From NCBI GenBank assembly GCA_910592205.1, contig CAJVPJ010000133.1, forward strand, positions 1-41,596: a DNA stretch of 41,596 bases, written 5' to 3'. Each line of letters starts with the position of its first letter. The first letter of the stretch is position 1. The stretch is from Paraglomus occultum (lineage: Eukaryota; Glomeromycota; Glomeromycetes; Paraglomerales; Paraglomeraceae). A program made the position numbers and the translations under genes. The notes beneath the pieces were generated by a model. The model was not told the DNA's origin, searched no databases, and saw only the letters and a program-made list of their open reading frames with translations. Positions 34,735 through 41,596 of this stretch are shown here, piece by piece.

Positions 34735-37208
34735 ATGGGAAAGAAATCCAAAAACAAAACCCAATTGTCAGAGCAGCACCTGTCAGTAAACGGACAAAAA
34801 GGCGGCAAGAAAAATGATTTGCCCCCCACGCCACCTCCCGACACTGAAAACAAGGATCTAAAGCCTGAAGAACCTCCAAACAAGCCGAAGACGGTAACTG
34901 GCGGAGGAAGCGCCACCGAAAGAGGAAAGGTCAGTCGTGATAAACATAGAAACGTAATTATGTCTGAGAATAGTCGGTTGGAACTCGGGAAATAAATGAG
35001 AAACAGTTGATTGTTTGGCGCTTAAAGAGATGTTTCTAGTCAGGATTAGCATAATAATCAATTGGGATTGTTTTTCGCGATTGTACCTGAAAATGATGTT
35101 AATTGACTCTTGAATTTGTTCATATTATTCCCATTTAGAAAAAGAGCGCAAAGGTAATACTTTATATGTTTGATGTTCTACTGGAAATTAATTAATTTGT
35201 TCTAAAGCATATGAAATTCTCATTCTGTTAGTCCAACAAAAAGAAGTCAAAAGGCACAATTTCCAAGCTCTTAGGTCAAATCACGCTAAAGCGTCTCTTC
35301 TTCGCGTACGTTTTCTACGTTGTCCTCGTCTGCTCTGATATCACGCCTAGCGAACTCGAATCATCACCGGCAAACCAATTTATTTGCACGAATGGTTTAT
35401 CTCGATATATTCTCAAGAACGACCTTTTCAAAAAATACATCGAGCCATCTATTACTCTCGCGAAAGTGTCAGTCGAAGAACAGGTCCAGCCTTTGTATGA
35501 GACTCACGGAAAGCCTGTATACGCAGCCATTGAACCGTATTGGCAATCAGCATACTCGTACTATGTGGAGTATGTCAAGATCCCAGCCACTCTTCTGTGG
35601 CGCGATGTAAAGAAATTCTACAACAACAATGCCAAGGAACATGTAGACAAATACTATGGTCAGCTCAGTCATGCTATCGGTCCATATGCAGCTCAAGGGA
35701 AGAAACAAGTCGTTATTGTCTATGACGCAGGTGTATTAAAATACAAGACTGTCATACTGCCATGGTATAAGAAAAACGTGTCTCCAGTGTGGGCAAAAGG
35801 ATGGGATAAATCGACAGAATTCTATTATACCACCGCAAGACCAACAGCAGTCGACGGTTGGGAAAAAACTAAACAGTATTATAGCGAGGTCGCCGTTCCA
35901 GCTTACTTGAAACATGTACATCCCCACATAATTGCTGTGATTGACTTTATCAAGGAGAAATACGAAATTCTGTTCGAAGACCCGGCCGAGCGCAAGGCAA
36001 AAGAAGAAGCCGAGCGCAGAGCGAAAGAAGAGGCTGAACGCAAAATAAAAGAAGAGGCTGAGCGTCAAGCCCGAGCCAAGAAAGAGGCCGAGCGCAGAGC
36101 GAAAGAAGAGGCTGAACGCAAAATAAGAGAGGCCGAGCGAAAGGCTAAGGAAGAAGCCGAACGTAAAGCCAAGGAAGAGGCCGAGCGTAAAGCCAGAGAA
36201 GAAGCCGAGCGTAAAGCCAAGGAAGAGGCTGAGCGAAAGGCTAAGCAAGAAGCTAACGCAGCTCTCGACATTGCCGCCAAGTCTGAACTTGAGCGATATC
36301 AAGATACCGCAAGCCTGTCTATTTTAGATTTCAAGACCGAAATCGAAAATTTAGCTAAAGCTCGAATGGGTGAAATAGCAACAGAAATTACCAACCTTCA
36401 GTCGTTTGCAGACAATCAAGTATCCAGCATAAAGACACATACCGATAAACTTCTTGCCGATCCAACCAAAAACGTGACTGATAAAACACACGCTCTTAAT
36501 GTTGCTCTCAAAGAAATTATGGATTCCTTAAAGACGAAATCAAAAGAGATCAAAAAGAAATCCAAAGAAGCCATAGAGAATGTCCGCTCAGAGATAAATA
36601 TCAAACGTGAGGCTGAAGAGTTGAATGTGGAGAATCAGTCGAGCGAAGTCAACTTCAATTTGGACACACTTGTCAAAAAATATCCCAAAGCCAACCCAAA
36701 TAGGCTATCCCAAACCAGAAGCCAGGTAGAGGCAGATGTTGCGCAAAGTAAAAAATCTATTGGTATAATAACCGATAAGGTCTTAGACAAGCTTGGCGAG
36801 ACTAAAATCCAAGAGATAACAAGCGTTACCACTGACGCACTCGAACGAATCAAAAGTGCTCGTGCGTTATCGGACAAGGCTTTCCAACAGCAACACGAAG
36901 AATTAGTAAAGCTTCAATTCGAAGCTGAACTCGCCGAACAGGTTGAGGCGGCTGTTAGGGAAAAGCAGGATGTTGCGGGTAAATCTGCCGATGCAACAAC
37001 GAAGGAAGCTGACGGCAAAGATAAAATAGCCAAGTCGGAAAAACCAGCAAGCGATGCAGGAAATGTGAAGATAGTGGATGAAGCGGATGAAGATGAGGCT
37101 GTATTTGAAAAGCTAATGGCCGGATACCGTGAATATAAGGCTAAGATCGAGGAAGAAGAGGATGAAGAAGATGAAGAAGAGTCTTGCGATGTAGAGGGAA
37201 ATTGCTAG
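34735..37208 (+). CDS. She10/Osw7-like membrane and coiled-coil protein
   Basis: Three exons: 34735-34929, a 15-bp micro-exon 35139-35153, and 35232-37208; 728 residues. The first ~80 residues are Lys-rich and Pro-rich. A hydrophobic segment (KRLFFAYVFYVVLVCSD, about 82-98) crosses a membrane. The next ~160 residues repeat Tyr/Trp/Pro patterns (VQPLYETHGKPVYAAIEPYW, LPWYKKNVSPVWAKGWDKST, GWEKTKQYYSEVAVPAYLKH), reminiscent of the fungal She10/Osw7 family linked to spore-wall assembly. A regular AERKAKEE repeat and long coiled coils follow, and the C-terminus is acidic (EEEDEEDEEE). The coiled-coil and membrane calls are secure; the family assignment is tentative. Confidence 0.6.
35985..36260 (+). 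repeat. Tandem AERKAKEE coding repeat
   Basis: About 275 bp of tandem units encode AERKAKEE-type octapeptides with AERRAKEE, AERKIKEE and AERKAREE variants, forming a highly charged single helix or coiled coil. Units at the 3' side are nearly identical at the DNA level, which implies recent duplication or conversion. Confidence 0.85.
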
Positions 37209-37656
37209 ACGATGATGCTTGGGACAGCCGCTTAATCACGTCACTGAAATTCTTTTCAACACATGTTTGTCCGACTACCCTATAAATATTGATCGAAAGA
37301 ACTTTATTATTTGCTGTTTTACTTCGTCTTTTTGCTCAGCTTTTTTAAGAGTCTTCGTTTCTTTGGAACCCAATTTCAAAAAGGAATAAAAAACCAAAAA
37401 TCTGTACTTGAGAACTGTCAATTAACATTAAAATCAGGTGATGTTTAGCTTTTCCATAAAGAAAGGTTGGGATAATAATAACATGAATCAATACATTAAA
37501 TCGAAATATAAATATGCAAGACATTGTTTTGAATCGCACGTATTGAAATTTTGGCATGTTGTTCTCGCGTTGTATACGCTTAGGAAGTCATTTATTCGTT
37601 CGAAACGAGGAATCTAAACTCTATATCACCTATTCCGCACTTGCGCAAACTCGTAC
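37209..37656. other. Convergent 3' ends, no gene seen
   Basis: A 448-bp AT-rich gap between the 3' ends of the She10-like gene and the PPIL4-type gene. It should hold both 3' UTRs. The open frame at 37345-37557 (minus) has no recognisable content. Confidence 0.55.
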
Positions 37657-39108
37657 CTACCGTCTATCTCTCCTTCGTTCCCTCGATAGTTCCCTTGACC
37701 GATGACGATCTCCTCTCCTACCTCTGTCTTTATCGTATTTGTGATCTCTATCACGTCTATCATATTTGTCCCTCTTTGGACTATGAGGACTAGCCGACCT
37801 CGAACGCCTTGATGAGTACTTTGCTGGTCTGTCATCCCTCCGGCGGGATTGTATTTTATCACGATCTTTACTTGTATCTGACACTCTAGCACTATGCTTG
37901 TCAAGATCGTCGTCATAATTTCTATCATGATATCGTTCACTGTCCTTTTCATCGGCATGACGTCTTCGTAATTCACTGTCATAATCTCCCACGTGATTGA
38001 ACACCATATCATACTTTTCTTCTGTCTCTTCCTTTTCGTCACGATACCGTGACTTTCTTTCCAAGTTTTGCGAACCACCGTAGCCACTAGCGCCCCTCAA
38101 CTTTTTCATTTTCGAAACGACCCAGTCTTTATGTAACTTTGACACCGACTGGGAAAAGTCTACTTTAATTCTCCTATCATCAATCAACACGTTGTTCATT
38201 TTAAAGTAAGCAGTCTCGCAGTCCTCTTTGTTCTCAAATTCAATGAATGCATAACAAAGCGAATCACCAGTCTTCTTATCACGTATGACTTCACAACTAC
38301 TTATAGGTCCAAAACGAGAAAATATTAATTCCATGTCTTCATCACGCGTAACCGGATTAAGCTTACACACAAACAATACATTCTCAGGAGGCTTCACTTC
38401 TGCAAATGGAATATCACCAATCATCTCCAATGTCAATGCTTGAGCCTCTGCTTCCTTACGTCGTTGCATTTTTTCAAGTTCTTCCGGAGGTAATTCTGGC
38501 TCAATTGATTCATCCTCGGCGATGCGGATTGTTTCTAACATCTCTTTACTCGGTTTAGGCGATTCGTCGGGTACCACGAGTCCTTCTGGATCAGGAAATG
38601 GATCATCAAGGATTATGGTATGTTTAATTCGGATGTCTTTGTACGGACGACCAGACTCGTCACAGTAAGCATCGTTGATGGTTTCCAGAGTATCAAATCC
38701 CTCTGCAACTTCGCCAAAAACAGTATACTTTCCATCAAGATAATCTAGATTATCAGCGGTCGTTATAAAAAATTGCGATCCGCTGACTCCACCGCCTTCT
38801 CTTCCGTCGCTGGCAACGGCCATGGATACGGTTCCTTTTTTCTTATGCTTTAGCTTAGGATGAATCTCTGCTGGGAAATACCGTCTTTGTGGACCATGGA
38901 GTATACCGAAGATTGATTCTCCTCCTTTCCCCGTAGCAGTTGGATCTCCTGTTTGAATCATAAAGTCCTTTTGCACATTGTGAAAACAACAAAAATTGTA
39001 GTACTTGATTTTACACAATTTCAGAAAATTTAAAGAAGTTTGAGGACACCTTTTGGTGTAGAGATCGATCACTATGTCACCATTTGAAGTTTCGATCAGG
39101 ACACTCAC
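37657..39108 (-). CDS. PPIL4-type cyclophilin with RRM domain
   Basis: A single 483-codon exon on the minus strand. Domains: cyclophilin (about residues 1-165: [88 protein letters not shown]), a linker, an RRM (about 240-320: [20 protein letters not shown], then [19 protein letters not shown] with RNP1-like aromatics), and an Arg/Ser/Asp-rich tail ending RRRDRR. The order matches PPIL4 and fission-yeast Rct1/Cyp6, which associate with spliceosomes and the RNA polymerase II tail. The usual catalytic arginine is not seen (FHNVQKDF), and the usual His in the TVFG motif is Tyr (KYTVFG), so isomerase activity is doubtful. Intronless, unlike most neighbours. Confidence 0.95.
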   Translation of the reverse strand: MSVLIETSNGDIVIDLYTKRCPQTSLNFLKLCKIKYYNFCCFHNVQKDFMIQTGDPTATGKGGESIFGILHGPQRRYFPAEIHPKLKHKKKGTVSMAVASDGREGGGVSGSQFFITTADNLDYLDGKYTVFGEVAEGFDTLETINDAYCDESGRPYKDIRIKHTIILDDPFPDPEGLVVPDESPKPSKEMLETIRIAEDESIEPELPPEELEKMQRRKEAEAQALTLEMIGDIPFAEVKPPENVLFVCKLNPVTRDEDMELIFSRFGPISSCEVIRDKKTGDSLCYAFIEFENKEDCETAYFKMNNVLIDDRRIKVDFSQSVSKLHKDWVVSKMKKLRGASGYGGSQNLERKSRYRDEKEETEEKYDMVFNHVGDYDSELRRRHADEKDSERYHDRNYDDDLDKHSARVSDTSKDRDKIQSRRRDDRPAKYSSRRSRSASPHSPKRDKYDRRDRDHKYDKDRGRRGDRHRSRELSRERRRDRR

Positions 39109-39464
39109 TAATAGAGAAAGTTAAAAGTTACGCATAAGAAAGAAGGAATGCTAAAAAAATGCCAGCAGTATGTGAAGGGGCAAACTTACTTGTTTTATAA
39201 TTTGGGAATCACTAAATATGCGAGGTAATAGCTATCGCGAGGAACTTTTATTCACAAATATGCGAGGTAATAGCAAGGGCTCAAAAAATGGAATAATATG
39301 AACATATGACTTGTGACGTCATCAAGAAATTTAATAACAAAAAAATTTTCGACTTGCATAATAATAATAGACTTGTTTCTAGCTTGTCTCGACTTGGCAG
39401 AACAGAAACATACAACGTCAACCATTACATTACTAACAGAATGCTTAAATAAAAATTAAACAAC
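39109..39464. promoter_or_regulatory. PPIL4 upstream region with CRE palindrome and 19-bp direct repeat
   Basis: A 356-bp region between the PPIL4 start and the right-hand pseudogene. It holds TGACGTCA at 39314-39321 and two exact copies of a 19-bp sequence. No open frame of note. Confidence 0.55.
39214..39274 (+). repeat. Exact 19-bp direct repeat, 42-bp period
   Basis: The sequence AAATATGCGAGGTAATAGC occurs at 39214-39232 and again at 39256-39274, with no mismatch and a 42-bp spacing. The copies lie about 105-165 bp upstream of the PPIL4 start codon. Confidence 0.9.
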
Positions 39465-41596
39465 ATGAGCAATTCCGAATTTCCTGACATGGACATTGAA
39501 GAAGATTTTGCTGACAGCGATGATTTTACCGACAATTTTAAGAAGACATATTCCAACGTGCTTGCAGGAGCCTTGCAAGATGATGAAGATGAAGAAAATG
39601 ATATAGACTGGGATGAATATTACAGATCTTCTAGCCAGGTTTATTCAATAAAGCAAGAAAAAGAAAAAGTTATTGCACCTACATCAACTTTCACCCCATG
39701 TGTAGTTCTAGATTTACTTGACGGCGAGGTGAGACGCTGCAACGGTACGGAAAAGTTATGTTCAATACGTCAACTTGGAGGAATGTGGGAGATAGATGGG
39801 GATGACGATGCAGTCAAAAATAAAGACAGGCGCCATTTACTCAGAGTATGTCACCAACATTTTATGTTTGATCAGAATCAACTTCATCCTAAACAACATA
39901 AGAGCCGTAATCCGATTGTCGATGGTGACTTTGTTCTAAGTCATAATTGTCTTCTCTGTAATACAGTAAAAACGTTTTCTTTTAGCCGTGGTACTGGCTG
40001 CAGTGAACATTCAGCAAAGGTTAATGGATATAACGTTCAAGTACCTTGCCTAGGCGCTGATTGATAACTAAAGTAATGTCGCAAAGCCTAACCCATATAT
40101 TCTAATAGACTGCTACGACGATGATCATGACTATCTTGCTGAAGTGTACGGAGAGTCACACAGTCGCATCGAGCAGTTTGATAATTACGAAGACATTGTG
40201 ATGTCGATTGACATCAACAACCTGCGTGCTCCTAAATTGGGTCTTCAGGTTATCGTGCACGACACAACACACACACAACACACACACAACAGACACACAA
40301 CACATACAGACATGAACCGCCAACACGCTATATCTGTACAAATGCTTTCAGCAACAGGGTGGACATTTACGTGAAAAAGTCGGCAGAAATAAAGAATTTG
40401 TATCTTGTGAAGAACATGGAGAACACCGTAATAGTAATGATATACGCGATGCATTACATGATATAGGAAGATGGATAATGTCTGTATCAGAGTCAAATAA
40501 CCGACAGTTGCAAGAAAACCTCCTCCCGTTATTAAAACCAGTACTTGCAAGCGAATACATCAGAAGCCATTTGGCCGAACAAATTGCTGGCTGGAACTGC
40601 TTTGAAATTGGGGAAAGCCGACTTGACTTATACAGTAACTCCAGAAACGCCAGAAACGCCATCTATTACAGGAAAGGCATTGGGGAAAAGGATTGCATCA
40701 TCATATTCTAAAATTCAAGAAAATCAGAAACAGTTAGCTGTTGTTAACAAAAAGACATTGATGCCATCAAATAACGAGAACAACAACTTTATTTGTCTCC
40801 ACTCACAACACTTAAAGGTCATTTCCAAAAAAAACCACGAAAACGACACTGACAATTGCCTTCCCTGGAATGAAAATCTGGCTTACACATATCATATCAT
40901 CAATATGCCAGAAACCAAAACTATTGCCATACTTACGGCAAATTCTTTATGGTGCAAAGGTTATCTCTTACAGCAAACGGCAGCAACAGGGCTCCACGCC
41001 CCCGCATTTTTATCATCAGCGCCAATGGCAGCGTCTACATTGGCCGAACCATCGACTCCTCCCCCACAATCATTATCAACAACAACATCACCAACTATCA
41101 CGGAGTCGCCAATCGAGGTCGGAAGCCGCGGAAGTCGGTTCCGTAGTCCGACCCCATATCCGTCCGAGTACGATCTGTGCAAGTTGGAGGACGAAGATGA
41201 TGTAAAATATATTTAAGGGGAGTTGGTCCGGGTTGAAGTGTTCGGCAAGCGGGATAAGAACGTTCACGCCGCTTGTGAAATGTATCGGAGTGATCTACAA
41301 ATCAGTAACAACGAAAAATTATACATTGCTTGTGATCAGGCTATTTATGGGAGATTAATCTCTTATAAAAAGCAACATAATGATGTACGACTTCTCTTGG
41401 GGCAATGGCATACGTCTACGGCTATGTTGGGTGCATTGAGTAAATTATTCTCGGGCTACGGCATTTTTAATATTGCAGGGGCTCTGGGTGTGCAAATACC
41501 TGGATAAACTTGAACGCGTTGTGGACTATCGAGTAACCAGTCATGTAATAGAATTAATATGGGGTGCTGTTGGGATAGCACTATGCAAATGTGTTA
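39465..41596 (+). pseudogene. Decayed Cys/His-rich gene of an expanded fungal family, runs off the edge
   Basis: An intact-looking first frame (39465-40064, 199 residues) has an acidic N-terminus and cysteine/histidine pairs (VCHQHF, CLLC, GCSEH, VPCLG). Similar coding character continues to the right edge but in changing frames. A stop pair plus frame change occurs near 40062-40081. A frame change near 40340 splits a Cys-x2-Cys knuckle (RYICT, then CFQQQGGHLR). Another near 40600 precedes TYTVTPETPETPS. An in-frame TAA at 41214 is followed by RVEVFGKRDKNVHAACEMYR and VRLLLGQWHTSTAMLGALSK. A last frame change near 41490 precedes YLDKLERVVDYRV and ELIWGAVGIALC. Some breaks could be introns, but they lack clean splice pairs. 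The layout resembles multi-copy uncharacterised genes of arbuscular mycorrhizal fungi; I base this on recollection, not a search. Confidence 0.65.
40256..40312 (+). repeat. CA-rich microsatellite inside the pseudogene
   Basis: About 55 bp of ACA/CACA repeats with occasional AAC and AGAC interruptions lie between two parts of the decayed gene. The tract is read as His/Thr/Gln codons in one frame, which is not expected of the surrounding protein and suggests expansion after loss of function. Confidence 0.75.

Noticed and set aside
1-41596. tRNA, rRNA, CRISPR array or intact transposase
   Set aside because: I looked on both strands for tRNA B-box-like sequences, regularly spaced repeats and transposase motifs and found none convincing. 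A covariance-model search could still reveal small RNAs.

Overview
The window is nuclear DNA from a fungus. Protein-coding genes are split by many short introns (mostly 50-130 bp) with GT...AG ends. Several genes are fungal in type: subunit h of the mitochondrial F1Fo-ATP synthase, a cohesin kleisin whose N-terminus is close to the fission-yeast form, and a She10/Osw7-like protein. The right edge carries a broken copy of a cysteine/histidine-containing gene that resembles families expanded in arbuscular mycorrhizal fungi (Glomeromycotina). I therefore infer an early-diverging fungus, probably Glomeromycotina or a relative; the species is not determined. I saw no rRNA or tRNA gene, CRISPR array or prokaryotic operon. 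All exon models were made by eye from splice signals, reading phase and family similarity.

Layout. 1-2180: no supportable gene. 2181-4802 (-): DCAF7/WDR68-type WD40 protein with a polyQ N-terminus and a triplet repeat in intron 1. 6023-8766 (+): folylpolyglutamate synthase with two possible starts. 8928-9855 (-): THEM6-like hotdog thioesterase. 10782-11609 (+): ATP synthase subunit h. 11955-15105 (+): RAD21/SCC1 cohesin kleisin, 13 exons. 15375-16300 (-): KCTD-like BTB protein. 16461-17998 (+): unrecognised membrane/coiled-coil protein. 18167-20845 (-): intronless 892-residue coiled-coil protein. 20846-22798: gene-poor AT-rich stretch. 22799-24030 (-): prohibitin-2. 24170-25692 (+): leucine carboxyl methyltransferase. 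25950-28688 (-): one large SET-domain gene with a Zn2Cys6-like cysteine cluster, which breaks into three separate open frames if introns are ignored. 28998-34072 (+): VPS18, 20 exons. 34735-37208 (+): She10/Osw7-like protein. 37657-39108 (-): PPIL4-type cyclophilin-RRM protein. 39465 to the right edge (+): pseudogene.

Most genes are conserved housekeeping functions: chromosome cohesion, mitochondrial ATP synthase and inner-membrane scaffold, folate retention, PP2A methylation, vacuolar tethering and splicing. They are not a pathway cluster. Neighbours are mostly head-to-head or tail-to-tail with short gaps. Shared promoters carry palindromic motifs: CACGTG between PHB2 and LCMT1, ATCACGTGAT upstream of VPS18, TGACGTCA upstream of RAD21 and PPIL4, and a TTAGGG pair upstream of ATP14. 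The most unusual item is the SET-domain gene with its fused cysteine cluster and conserved-looking N-terminal region. The clearest accessory material is the decayed gene at the right edge.
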